Source: Tritrichomonas musculus (taxonomy: Eukaryota; Parabasalia; Tritrichomonadida; Tritrichomonadidae). Taken from it: 64,000 bases of DNA. The translations under genes and the position numbers were made by a program. The notes beneath the pieces were generated by a model. It was given only the letters and a program-made list of their open reading frames with translations. It had not been told where the DNA came from and ran no database searches. The stretch lies in NCBI GenBank assembly GCA_039105265.1, contig JAPFFF010000016.1, positions 2,604,001 through 2,668,000 on the forward strand. The letters run 5' to 3'. Of this stretch, positions 40,764 to 50,032 are shown piece by piece (the stretch's first letter is position 1; each line of letters begins with the position of its first letter).

Positions 40764-41305
40764 ACACATATTTTGAGTGATACGCCATATTTTATGAACT
40801 GTGAGTAGATGTCATTGTAGGCATATTTCATGTCTTCTGTCTTGTTGTTTTTCGTTATGAGAATCTTCGAAATATATATCAATTTATCGGAGGAACAACA
40901 GGAATTACAGGCGATATCTTCGTCTAATACTAATTCGACTTTATCTGCGTCGGTCAAGAGTTTAATCATATTCATGAGAGATGTGGTATTACAAACGAGA
41001 TAAGCATTCACTTTTAGTGGATTGTCCTCATAGACAGAAACGAGCATTTCAAGAAATTTATTTTTTTGCTCGAGGGAGTCAAGCTGATTGTAGTTCTTTA
41101 AATCAGACAGCGAATTGCTTCGAGAGACTGTTTTTGCGGCGTTAAGTTGAGGGACATTGGGATACGACAAATCCTTTGTCCTAGGGTGATTCTCATCACC
41201 GTAAGTTATTTGGATATTGGTATTCTGTTCTTGCGAAATTGATGTATTATTCTTGCTTTTTGCTTCTGACGACAGTATACGAGCTTGTCGGAGAGTTCCA
41301 GACAT
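40760..41305 (-). CDS. Polinton protein of unknown function (181 residues)
   Basis: ATG at 41305 (MSGTLRQARILSSEAKSKNN). The first ~75 residues are polar and probably disordered. The rest is a compact region (KNKFLEMLVSVYEDNPLKV; TSLMNMIKLLTDADKVELVL) with a Cys cluster (IACNSCCSS) that could bind metal. It overlaps the end of the convergent fibre-like gene by 4 bases and lies just downstream of the 79-residue gene on the same strand. No family recognised. Confidence 0.6.
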   Translation of the reverse strand: MSGTLRQARILSSEAKSKNNTSISQEQNTNIQITYGDENHPRTKDLSYPNVPQLNAAKTVSRSNSLSDLKNYNQLDSLEQKNKFLEMLVSVYEDNPLKVNAYLVCNTTSLMNMIKLLTDADKVELVLDEDIACNSCCSSDKLIYISKILITKNNKTEDMKYAYNDIYSQFIKYGVSLKICV

Positions 41306-41326
41306 TATTTGAATAACAAAAAATTT

Positions 41327-41566
41327 TCAGGAGTAAAGATTGCTAACAGCTCTATTTAACAAATTTCTTACCTTCATATCTCTGTCATATTTTCGTTGAA
41401 TCTTCTCTCTTTTTGCTATTTTTTTGGGGTCCGTGGGAGGTGTTTGGCTCAATATCCTTCGATAATATTGAAGACGAGATTTGAGTTGTTTCAGAGTAGG
41501 AGTGGCGAAAGTTTTTCTACCGTGCCAGTTTTTGAGAGGGAGGAGAGCGGGCTGTTCTTGAGACAT
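41327..41566 (-). CDS. Small basic Polinton protein
   Basis: 79 residues with high Lys/Arg content (KQLKSRLQYYRRILSQTPP; KKIAKREKIQRKYDRDMKV). It starts at ATG 41566, only 17 bases from the divergent integrase start, so the two share a short bidirectional control region. It is probably DNA- or RNA-binding by charge; no domain recognised. Confidence 0.6.
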   Translation of the reverse strand: MSQEQPALLPLKNWHGRKTFATPTLKQLKSRLQYYRRILSQTPPTDPKKIAKREKIQRKYDRDMKVRNLLNRAVSNLYS

Positions 41567-41583
41567 TTTCTACCAAATAAAAA

Positions 41584-43449
41584 ATGAATACAAGTAAATT
41601 GCTTTACAATAATTCGGATAAAATAATAAATCATATCATATCGGAAACAAACTTGCCGATAGACGATTTGTTGAGAGGCAATGATGTGGATGTCCTGAAT
41701 ACCAGTAATAAAATCCGGATATTTTGTAGATGCCTTTCTGACCCTCAACAAAAAGTAAATTATAAAGCTGAGAGGATAATGGACTGGCTAGGAAATCAGA
41801 AAATAGACTCTTTGGACGACTTTTTGGACTATACAGACGATACTTCTTATTGCTTCAATCATGGGAGAAAATTTACTTATAACCATATTTTTACTCAAAC
41901 AGATATTCAACACATAAATAATTTCTTGAGCATCAACCAAGACAGAATCGATAGATTGCTTTTTGCAAGGATAGAACAACTAAAAGAAGGCATCAAAAGA
42001 GTCAATGAATTCAGATATAAAGATGCTTGCGAAAGAGCCAAAGAAGAATTGTTCAGACAAAAATTGACCAACAAAAACAAGCCACAATTTGGTGCAGTCA
42101 GAGATTTTATTCAGCAAAATGGAGGGAATAAACACATATATCTCTTTGAAGATACGTCCAGAGTTTATACGAGAATTGTGATTCAAGATGATGATATACA
42201 ACAAATTTATGACGAATTTGTAGAGGAATGGGAAAAGAGACAAAGACCTAAAAGACCTATTTTTAGAGACAGTTTTATGGACAAATTGAATGAATTTGTT
42301 GTTTATAATCATGAGAGACTACTAGATAAAGAGGAATTTAATAGAGTCAGTAGTAATTGGGGAGAGAGTAGATTATCCGAAGAGGAGAGATACAATAGAT
42401 ACGTCAATAAATTTTATTTCCAGCCAACGACATATTCAACCTATGAAATTCCTCAGGAGCAAAATATTATTGGGTTCAAAACAGAGAGTAAAATAAGAGC
42501 TTTGAAGAATTTGTTTCCAGACAGACAGGTCAAAATAGCTGAGAACACATCATACTTTCCGCTGAAAAAGAACGCGAAGATGTATCAGCTCCATAAAGTT
42601 TCATCAAGAAATTCTTATATTATTGATTTGATGTTTGTTGATAAATTATGTTATTTGGTCATGATAAATGTCAATACAAGATATTTGTATGTTGAGTTGG
42701 TAAATCAGATATTGTTTGGTGATGAGAAAGTCGAAGAAAAGCATCAGAAATTCGCGAAATATGATAAATCAGCAGATACTTACTTGAAAACCCTCGATAA
42801 ATTGCTGCAATCTGGCGTTGTAATAAAGAGCTTGACGTTTGATGGAGAGGGTTCTTTTAACTCAAGAAAGGCACAAGAATACTATAGGACACATGGAATA
42901 GAATGGCAAACTGCACCAAGAATGAGAATGGGAAACTATCCAGACTTCATGAAAAAGGAGCAAAAACAGGTAAAAACAGACCCGATGCACAGTTCTTTGG
43001 GACTGATAGATAGAGTCATCAGGACACTGAGAGATATGGCTTACAATATGGGAATTGGGATAATTACTCCATCGATAATGGAAGAATTAGTGAGGCAATA
43101 TAATAACGCTCCTCATAAAACGCTCTCAAAATATGCCGGAAAAAGTGCCAGTCTTGCTGGAGTCTCCTATGGAGCCGTGTCTCCGAGGATGGTTCAAGAA
43201 GATAAAGAACTGGAATCGTTGATTGTGATGAATATTTGTAAAGAGAATTATGACATAATGACGAGTAAAGGATTCTATTTGCCAAAAGGAATGTCGGTAA
43301 AATTGTATAACGAAAAGGATGGAATGATGAAGAGAAGGTCAAATGTACAGCCAGGAAAGTATAGAGTTGTTGGGTTCAAGAATGGTTTGTATGAGGTAAC
43401 GGACCAAAAAAATACGAGACAATTAGTACCGCGCTTTAAGATTGCCTGA
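41584..43449 (+). CDS. Polinton integrase (retroviral-type)
   Basis: 621 residues. The C-terminal two thirds hold an RNase-H-like integrase core: IIDLMFVDKLCYLVMINVNT (about 340-360), LTFDGEGSFNSRKAQEYY (about 418-435) and SLGLIDRVIRTLRDMAYNMG (about 470-490), then YNNAPHKTLSKYAGKSA. A small SH3/chromo-like tail follows (GKYRVVGFKNGLYEVTD). This is the layout of Polinton c-integrases, which insert the element DNA. The N-terminal third is helical and unassigned. It is convergent with the polymerase gene, with 16 bases between their ends. Confidence 0.85.
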   Translation: MNTSKLLYNNSDKIINHIISETNLPIDDLLRGNDVDVLNTSNKIRIFCRCLSDPQQKVNYKAERIMDWLGNQKIDSLDDFLDYTDDTSYCFNHGRKFTYNHIFTQTDIQHINNFLSINQDRIDRLLFARIEQLKEGIKRVNEFRYKDACERAKEELFRQKLTNKNKPQFGAVRDFIQQNGGNKHIYLFEDTSRVYTRIVIQDDDIQQIYDEFVEEWEKRQRPKRPIFRDSFMDKLNEFVVYNHERLLDKEEFNRVSSNWGESRLSEEERYNRYVNKFYFQPTTYSTYEIPQEQNIIGFKTESKIRALKNLFPDRQVKIAENTSYFPLKKNAKMYQLHKVSSRNSYIIDLMFVDKLCYLVMINVNTRYLYVELVNQILFGDEKVEEKHQKFAKYDKSADTYLKTLDKLLQSGVVIKSLTFDGEGSFNSRKAQEYYRTHGIEWQTAPRMRMGNYPDFMKKEQKQVKTDPMHSSLGLIDRVIRTLRDMAYNMGIGIITPSIMEELVRQYNNAPHKTLSKYAGKSASLAGVSYGAVSPRMVQEDKELESLIVMNICKENYDIMTSKGFYLPKGMSVKLYNEKDGMMKRRSNVQPGKYRVVGFKNGLYEVTDQKNTRQLVPRFKIA

Positions 43450-43465
43450 GGCAAGTAAGCTATGC

Positions 43466-46400
43466 TTATAGACTTGTGAAATATTGGGTAATATCTCCTT
43501 CAGCATAGTCTGTTTTGATACATCTCTCGAATTTTTTTCTTGTCGATACAGTCATATTTTTATTCATTTCGAAGCATGGTTGTCCTTTCGTTAGGTCGAA
43601 TGTGATTGAATTGCCGTTGAAGAGTGTTTCATAAAGCTTCATTACATCTCCTTGAAACTCTTCATTGAATTTATATTTGATAGAATTCTGAGTTAGTCCC
43701 TTGCCTCGTATCATATAGTCAATATCTCCAGTAGAATCTTGCAGTTTATCTACATACATTTTCTTCATCAAGAAGAATGATTCAATAGATTCAGGCATCT
43801 CATTGTGGCCGTTTATTTCTGGGAAATCTGAATGGAATTGTCCTAAATTTTTCCCGATAAGTTCACGGTTATATTTCTCGCGGAAGGCCTTTTCGAGTTT
43901 CGGTAAATCGGCAGATTCTATATGCATACTATCAGTATCTTGGTAATAAATATGACATCCTATGTCGAAAGCAAGACACATAACTTCGTTCATTATTCTT
44001 TTGGACATGGACAGAACTTGGATGCCTAATAGGGAGAAATTGAAGTGATTATCTATTTGTTTGAGGGTCTTTATGGCGTGAATATTTGAGTTGTTTAACT
44101 GAATATCTTCGACAATTTTGTTATAGTTTTTTGCCCAATATTTATCGAGTTCATCTCCTTCGTGAAGATATTTGTAGTCTTTATCTACTGGTCTCTCAAT
44201 TGTTTTGCCGTAGCAGGAATTCATGATGAGTTTGTAGAGATTTTGGAGCGGATTCTTCTGTTTCTTATATTCGAGTCGTTTATTGAATATCTCTCTGATA
44301 CAATCTTGAATGCGATAATCTTTCTTTCCGTCCCAGTAATATCCTCTCAGTATATTGAATTCTATTTGCTGAAACTCAATAAAGTCCTCCAAAGTAATAT
44401 TGTCAACAACTATTTTGAGGGTTTGATTTTCGGACAAATAGTCGTTATTCCTGTTTAAACCTCCTATTTTTTGAACAATTAACGGAAATGCATAATGCTT
44501 TTTTATTTTTGTTATTTCGATTTCGACGATGTATGCTGATTGTTGAGAGAGGAAAGAATAGTTGAGTTGGTCTTGTTCAATGACTTTGGGTTTTCCTTCA
44601 ACTGTGTATAATCTACTCATTGCGGAAGGATATAATGATACTGCATCAAAATCGCAAAGGTTCTTCTTGACATGCCATTTCTTGTTATAAGCTGTCATAC
44701 ATCTACCTCCATATATCGCCTTTGAGCAAAAATATCTCACATGACCACCTAATTTATAGAGATTTTGGTTAGGATAATAGACTCTTTGATTGAAGACTTC
44801 GTTTGCGAGAGACGATATGCTGATGAAATTAAATGGGTCGACTTTGAAGTCTTTGATGAATCCTTCACGCAGTTTATTGAATCCGATTCTGAGGATATTA
44901 ACGTCTTGCTGGCAGTAAAATTCTGCATATTTCCACATGTCAAAATGGTTTTCGTCTATTCGGCATCCAGATATTTTATCGATATTAGTGTTGAATAAAT
45001 TGTAGTCTTCATCGGTCCATATTTTGTCTTCATTTTCTCCTGCTTCGTTTATTATGCCAATATTAGTTTTAAGACGATTAAGAGTATAGTATTTGTATGG
45101 AAATATCTCTTTTTGTATGTCAGGAATGTCAAACATTGAGGGTAATTGAGATAATTTGCAGGAAAGAATTGGTAAAGAGTCTTTGAGATGAATTGTTTTG
45201 TTGAGATATTTTATATCCGCCTTCATTGTTTTTGTGCCTTTGATGATGGATTTGGCGAGTCCGAAAGAAGCCAGCATTCTGATATCATACGCTAAATTGT
45301 GGAAATAAACGACGGCGTCATCTGGTAAATAATCTAGTAATTGTTTATTGCAGTCTTCTCCTCGGAAAGTTTTATTGATTCGGCCTGTTCTATTCTGTAA
45401 GACACAGAGGAAAGGTTTATGGATTTCTGTTGATGTATCTGCTTCAAAATCGGCATACCAATATGTTTTGTTGTCAGTTTGGAGTAGTTTCTTTTTATCC
45501 TCTTTGATTAGTTTCGTGCATTGTTCTTCGTTATATTCGAGGTCGATAAGGTCAATATCGTCGATTACTTCTTTGTAGAAAACTGTGTTGAGGACCTTAT
45601 ATTGACCGAATGTGATTGGGACGAAGAAGTTGTTTTTCATTAAAGTTCGAACCAAATTTGATGATGTCATGAAGTGTCTTGCAGGGCGCCAGTGGTCAAC
45701 GTTGTACTCTTTATTGAATTTATCTTCTGTGCATTGATTGAGGTGGTTGGCGGAGCCAAGTTTGCAAAGCGAATTAATATAGTATGTGCTGAAAGGTGTT
45801 TTCTCCTCAAGGAAATAGTGCTTATTGAAGACGTTCATTGTATGAGTTCTTGTTGGATCGGCATTTTCTATACCTAAATAATGTTTATTTGTATCATTCT
45901 TTTTGGACCTGACAGAACGTTTCTTATTTTTTCCATTGGCATCTTCGTTGATAAACGATAATTTGACGTGAATATTGAACTCAGTACATAGTTCGTTTAG
46001 AGCTTTTTGGGAGAGATATCTTGAATTAATTCTTAGGCGCATTTTGTTTAGTGTATCATCATCGTAGCATCCTGTTTGTTGAAGGGCGTAAATGAAACAG
46101 CAATCGTCCAATTCCTTTCTTTGTTTGCCTTTTTTGTCCACGAGAGAAGTGAAAATCTGTAATTTCTTGAGATATTTTGAAACATTTGATGGGCAGTTTT
46201 CACGTACTAAATATTGAAAGAAACTTCCGCCTACGTCATTTTTTGCCTTAATATTCTGAAATTCACTAAAGCGAACTGCTTCAAAGAGGCTCCATTCGGG
46301 TATTTTTTCGGCTCCATTCTCATAAAAATATTCTGGTACAACATTCTCTATATCGAATATGAAGTGTTTTTCTGTTAGATTTTCCATTAATTTGTTGTAT

Positions 46401-46927
46401 ATTTCAGGCGTCAATTGATAGGAATGCCATTGATTTTTGATTTTGAAAGCGAGTTTGTACTTGGTGATAATGGGCAAAGAATCTATATATTCTTCAAAGA
46501 ATTCTTTCAATTTGGGAAGCAATAAGAGTCTGCCGTCCTTATCTAATCTCTCAAAGTCGATTTGCCATTTTTTAGGAGAGTATTCTAATTTTTCCATTAT
46601 TTGATTCACGATTTGTTGTTGGGATTTATTCTCCGTTTTGGTTGGTTTTTCAGCTTGTTTTTGTTCTTCTTGTTTGGGTTGTTGCGCGGGTGTGTTGACA
46701 CTGTCAACTAAGCTTTGCTTATTGTTCTTGCCTTTAAAATACCAGTACATAGCATCATAGTTGTCTAAATCTCCATCATACCCTTCATACTTAGCACATT
46801 CTCGGATGTCATAATAGAATTCTTCTTGTGAGTTCCAATAGTATGAAAATTCGTGTTGTAGTTTCTCGTTTATTATCAATTCAAAGAGTTCTTGTAATTT
46901 TTCGGGAGTAGCTTCGGAGAGTCTCAT
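43466..46927 (-). CDS. Polinton protein-primed family B DNA polymerase
   Basis: ATG at 46927 (MRLSEATPEKLQELFELIIN) is preferred. The longer frame adds a hydrophobic, unlikely leader overlapping the terminal repeat side. About 1153 residues. The exonuclease domain shows WYADFEADTSTEIHKPF and VVYFHNLAYDIRMLASFG. The polymerase domain shows LCDFDAVSLYPSAMSRLY, LYKLIMNSCYGKTIE and YYQDTDSMHIESADLPK, the classical family B motifs, with an insert typical of protein-primed enzymes. It copies the element from its ends using a protein primer. The N-terminal ~450 residues are a Polinton-specific extension; a relative of that extension survives as an old fragment at 50.5-51.2 kb. Confidence 0.92.
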   Translation of the reverse strand: MRLSEATPEKLQELFELIINEKLQHEFSYYWNSQEEFYYDIRECAKYEGYDGDLDNYDAMYWYFKGKNNKQSLVDSVNTPAQQPKQEEQKQAEKPTKTENKSQQQIVNQIMEKLEYSPKKWQIDFERLDKDGRLLLLPKLKEFFEEYIDSLPIITKYKLAFKIKNQWHSYQLTPEIYNKLMENLTEKHFIFDIENVVPEYFYENGAEKIPEWSLFEAVRFSEFQNIKAKNDVGGSFFQYLVRENCPSNVSKYLKKLQIFTSLVDKKGKQRKELDDCCFIYALQQTGCYDDDTLNKMRLRINSRYLSQKALNELCTEFNIHVKLSFINEDANGKNKKRSVRSKKNDTNKHYLGIENADPTRTHTMNVFNKHYFLEEKTPFSTYYINSLCKLGSANHLNQCTEDKFNKEYNVDHWRPARHFMTSSNLVRTLMKNNFFVPITFGQYKVLNTVFYKEVIDDIDLIDLEYNEEQCTKLIKEDKKKLLQTDNKTYWYADFEADTSTEIHKPFLCVLQNRTGRINKTFRGEDCNKQLLDYLPDDAVVYFHNLAYDIRMLASFGLAKSIIKGTKTMKADIKYLNKTIHLKDSLPILSCKLSQLPSMFDIPDIQKEIFPYKYYTLNRLKTNIGIINEAGENEDKIWTDEDYNLFNTNIDKISGCRIDENHFDMWKYAEFYCQQDVNILRIGFNKLREGFIKDFKVDPFNFISISSLANEVFNQRVYYPNQNLYKLGGHVRYFCSKAIYGGRCMTAYNKKWHVKKNLCDFDAVSLYPSAMSRLYTVEGKPKVIEQDQLNYSFLSQQSAYIVEIEITKIKKHYAFPLIVQKIGGLNRNNDYLSENQTLKIVVDNITLEDFIEFQQIEFNILRGYYWDGKKDYRIQDCIREIFNKRLEYKKQKNPLQNLYKLIMNSCYGKTIERPVDKDYKYLHEGDELDKYWAKNYNKIVEDIQLNNSNIHAIKTLKQIDNHFNFSLLGIQVLSMSKRIMNEVMCLAFDIGCHIYYQDTDSMHIESADLPKLEKAFREKYNRELIGKNLGQFHSDFPEINGHNEMPESIESFFLMKKMYVDKLQDSTGDIDYMIRGKGLTQNSIKYKFNEEFQGDVMKLYETLFNGNSITFDLTKGQPCFEMNKNMTVSTRKKFERCIKTDYAEGDITQYFTSL

Positions 46928-47009
46928 TTTTGCAATGAAGATAAAAAATAAAAAATATAAAAAATTTATACCACTTATCATAAATGTGAAAATTTCAAAA
47001 AATTATTTG

Positions 47010-47291
47010 TTTCAAAAAAGTTGAAACAACTCGTTAGGTCAGAAATCACGCATTTATTAGTGGGTATGACAAACATCTTTTTGAGGCAATAAAGAGGCAA
47101 TAATTGATACTTTTTGACCCAAAAAGACGCTATGGGAAGTGCCCTATAGTGATAGGGGATTTTCTGACAACACTCTGGAGGTCAAAAAAGGGCTAAAATT
47201 GGGTAGTTGGAGACCAAAAAAGTGCCAAAATTAGGGGTGTTTGAGGGGATTTAAGACCGAAGGGCTGAAATCACCGCAAACGTATACTACT
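47010..47291 (-). repeat. Polinton right terminal inverted repeat
   Basis: Mirror of 30156-30438 and ends in CGTATACTACT. It is followed by TAATT, which repeats the five bases before the left repeat. The virtual identity of the two arms argues for recent insertion or end homogenisation. Confidence 0.95.
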
Positions 47292-47296
47292 TAATT

Positions 47297-47385
47297 GGAT
47301 CAACTCAAATATAGTTAGTCTTTTCTGAAGAACTTTCAAAAAGTGGAAATCATTCAGAAAAGACTAACTATACTTTAGTTGATCC
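47297..47385. mobile_element. 89-bp MITE or fold-back with 33-bp arms
   Basis: Arms 47297-47329 and 47353-47385 begin GGATCAACT and pair at 31 of 33 positions. To the right is GATTAATT (47386-47393). The same 8-mer ends the host sequence left of the Polinton (30148-30155). Before the Polinton arrived, the element was therefore flanked by an 8-bp direct duplication. Confidence 0.75.
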
Positions 47386-47484
47386 GATTAATTATTAGAT
47401 GAATGTTCTTTTAGGCATCATAATATTTTTTTAATAAGGTAAAATTCAGATTAAAAGTGTTTTTGAAAATTGTGAAAATTTTAT

Positions 47485-47815
47485 CTGAAAAAGTTTGATT
47501 TGAGACAAATTTTAAAAATCTTGAATTTCAGGTAAATCATCATTTTTATCTTAATTGCTTAATTTATTTTTAGTGATGAATTTAAACAAATTTTCTTTTT
47601 TTAAAAAAAAAAAAAAAAAAAATTCAAGTTTTCTGGAAATGATTATAAAAAAAATTTCACTGAAAAAGTTTGATTTGCGACAAATTTATAAAATCTTGAA
47701 TTTCAGAAAAATCATCAATTGCATTTTAATTGATTAATTTATATAAATTAAAGAATTTAACTAAGTTTAACTTTTTTTATTATAAATGTCACATTTTCTA
47801 GAAATGATTTTTTTA
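47485..47815 (+). repeat. Upstream direct repeats of the second 80-residue gene copy
   Basis: Units at about 47485 and 47660 correspond to those at 583 and 742 upstream of copy 1, sharing CTGAAAAAGTTTGATTTG and AATTTAACTAAGTTTAAC. An A tract (about 18 A) differs from copy 1. The duplicated cassette thus extends about 400 bases upstream of the gene. Confidence 0.75.
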
Positions 47816-47879
47816 ATTGGAAAAACTATTGAAAAATTGATAAGTTGAATTTATGCTTTGATTCACTTCATTTCTATAG

Positions 47880-48122
47880 ATGGGTTGGTTAAAGAAAGCA
47901 TTTAAAAGAGCCGAAAATCACGTTAAGAAGGCAATCCCAAAAGAAATTCGAAATGCAATACCAAAAGAAGTCAGGCATGCTGTCGAAAACGAAGTTAAAA
48001 AAAAAATCATCCCTCGAGAAGCCAAAGAATTTTTCAATGCAGTAGATGACATAACTAAACCTTTTGATGATATTTACACAGCTGCAAATGATCTCTACAA
48101 GCTTTCAAAGAATTCCAGATAA
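47880..48122 (+). CDS. 80-residue cationic amphipathic protein, copy 2
   Basis: Intact 80-codon frame differing from copy 1 at only six residues (for example RNAIPKEVRH for RKVIPKEIRH and KEFFNAV for KEIFNAV). The start has the same TCACTTCATTTCTATAG leader. Upstream (about 400 bases) and a short part of the downstream region are shared with copy 1, after which similarity ends near 48180. It lies about 590 bases outside the right end of the Polinton. The basic amphipathic N-terminus (GWLKKAFKRAENHVKKAIP) and acidic C-terminus are unchanged. No known domain; a membrane-active or DNA-binding role are alternatives. Confidence 0.7.
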   Translation: MGWLKKAFKRAENHVKKAIPKEIRNAIPKEVRHAVENEVKKKIIPREAKEFFNAVDDITKPFDDIYTAANDLYKLSKNSR

Positions 48123-48669
48123 GATTAATTTCAAAATTAATAAGTAAAAGATCCTAGTTCTAATATTTATTTTCAAAATTAATAGGTAAAATATTATAGA
48201 TATTGAAAAATATTGATAGTTTATTATTGAAAATTTTTTTCTACACAAATACATTTATATTTGAATATTTAAGACGAATATGATTATTTTACCCAATATT
48301 AATAAAATATGTTTAACATATTCAAAATATTTAGTCAATATATTGACATAATTTTCAAAACTGTTTCGAAAAAATCCTTTTTTTATAAACATATTTTTTA
48401 TATATTCAAAATGATTTTAATAAAAGTATTTGTACATCTTAATATTTTACTAATATATCCAAAATTAAAATGCCATTTTATTTCATATTTCATATTAATA
48501 TTATTTTATAATTATAAATAAACCTAATTTATAACATTCTTCAAAATTATATATCAAATTACCTATACATCAAGATGATATATAAATTACTCTATTTATT
48601 GCGTTTGTAAAATCATAATTAGCATTTTGAAATATATTAATGTCATTACGGTAGTATAAAATATAATCA

Positions 48670-48732
48670 AAAATATCTGTCAGAAGTCTCAGAAAAAATG
48701 AAAGTGATATCTCGACTTCTGACAGATATTTT
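48670..48732. repeat. Perfect 19-bp-arm hairpin
   Basis: Arms 48670-48688 and 48714-48732 (containing TATCTGTCAGAAGTC and its complement) pair without mismatch around a 25-base loop. It lies in the gene-free stretch 48180-49040. It could be a tiny fold-back element; no target duplication was found. Confidence 0.7.
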
Positions 48733-48955
48733 CCAAAACCAGCCCATAATTCATTTTTATTTATAAGTCCATATTTAATTTATCATATTTTTTAAAAAAT
48801 AGTATAGTAACAAAAAAATTTGAATGAATTTTCAGAAAATTTCCTATCGTTGTATCCCCTATACTTTATCTTATTTTAGTAATAATAAAATATAATTTTT
48901 AAATTGAAGCATAAATCTACAGTTTTAATATCAGTTTGATCTTTCTGTTTAATAT

Positions 48956-48957
<2 letters not shown>

Positions 48958-49001
<44 letters not shown>
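48958..49001. repeat. (TA)n microsatellite, about 44 bp
   Basis: Uninterrupted alternating T and A directly before the nested MITE pair. Confidence 0.95.
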
Positions 49002-49007
<6 letters not shown>

Positions 49008-49039
49008 TCATGCAATTTTTTTTTCTGAAAATGTTGATA

Positions 49040-49881
49040 CCCTTCTCCCATAGGCTTGTTATTCTGATATCAATTATCAGGTTTGGCACTTTTTTTAACT
49101 CAGATAATCGATAATAAAATGCTATCGATTAGAACTTTTTATTGATGAATTCGATTATCAAGTATGAAATGTGATACAAAAAAAATATGCTTTTGATATC
49201 GAATCTTGATTAATCGAAATTAATACCTGAAAAAACCATTAAAAATAGTATGTTAATGGCATAAAATAAATATATTTTAATTTATTATGTAAAAGAATCA
49301 GATTTTATTAAATTTTATAACGGATATGTGAAATAATCAGTTAAAAAAGTTTACAAAATTTTAATACGTTAAAAAATTTTCAATATTGATAATAGATCTT
49401 TTATTTTTATTCATTAATGATATCAGAGATAAAATTTTTGATTTGATATTGATATCAGAAAAATGGATCAATTATCGATATCGAAAATCGAGACTTAACA
49501 AGCCTATTCTCCCACATAATTTCGCACAAGGGTAATTTTATAAAAGGGTAATTTATATAGAAAAAGTACGTTTATTTTTATAATATTTCAAGAAAATGAT
49601 TTATTTGGGGAAGTTCTTGAGATCGTGAAATATAAACGAAATATGTTTATATATCCTTATTAAAGAATGATTGTACAAATTTTCATCGAAATTCGTTAAC
49701 CTCGATTTTCGTGATATTTAATTATGTCTTCATTCATTAAATTTCAATGCACAATCTCTTTATATTGAATTTAAAATCCAAATACTATTATACATTTATG
49801 CTAATTATAAACTAGGTTTTAAAAAAATTACCCTTTTATTCTTTTAAAATTACCCTTGTGCGAAATTATGTGGGAAAAGGG
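49040..49881. mobile_element. TA-flanked MITE (378 bp) carrying a nested MITE
   Basis: The ends are CCCTTCTCCCA on the left, continued at 49511 as CCCACATAATTTCGCACAAG, and its reverse complement at 49840-49881. Both sides are flanked by TA (49038-49039 and 49882-49883). Without the inner element and its duplication the length is 378 bp. A GGGTAATTTTA-type subterminal repeat follows each end. No coding frame; Tc1/mariner-like by TA target and CCCTT ends. Confidence 0.75.
49051..49506. mobile_element. hAT-like MITE nested inside the TA-flanked MITE
   Basis: 456 bp with perfect 11-bp inverted ends TAGGCTTGTTA, flanked by the 8-bp duplication TTCTCCCA (49043-49050 and 49507-49514). The duplication lies inside the outer element's terminal repeat. 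The inside is rich in GATATC and ATCGAT words, like the hAT-like MITE at 13025-13567. No coding frame. Confidence 0.85.
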
Positions 49882-50032
49882 TATTTTTATTCAAAATTCA
49901 ACATTTTTTAAAAACTTAATTTCACAAAAACATTTTAATAAAATATCAACAATCACTTCAGTTCATATCGATTCACTATTTTAGTATATTTTATAACATG
50001 TTGGAGATATAAATTAAATAATGCTGTTGGAG

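Larger units (their letters stand above)
30156..47291. mobile_element. Maverick/Polinton element, looks whole
   Basis: It is bounded by near-identical inverted repeats that begin AGTAGTATACGTTTGCGG and are flanked by TAATT (5 bp; 6 bp, TTAATT, if one T is shared). Total length is about 17.1 kb. Parts seen: protein-primed DNA polymerase B, retroviral-type integrase, FtsK/HerA-type packaging ATPase, probable double-jelly-roll major capsid protein, a fibre-like protein and six small or unknown proteins. No adenovirus-type protease motif was recognised. The main frames look whole and the terminal repeats have hardly diverged, so insertion is probably recent. Its base composition is visibly less AT-rich than the flanks. 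It interrupted the target duplication of an 89-bp MITE at its right edge. Confidence 0.95.

Noticed and set aside
44162-44458. Plus-strand frames opposite the polymerase gene (also 45348-45578 and 45674-45877)
   Set aside because: Opposite-strand shadows of a long gene with clear polymerase motifs.
48309-48521. 70-codon plus-strand hydrophobic frame
   Set aside because: AT-only composition with no family signature; looks like random translation of AT-rich DNA.
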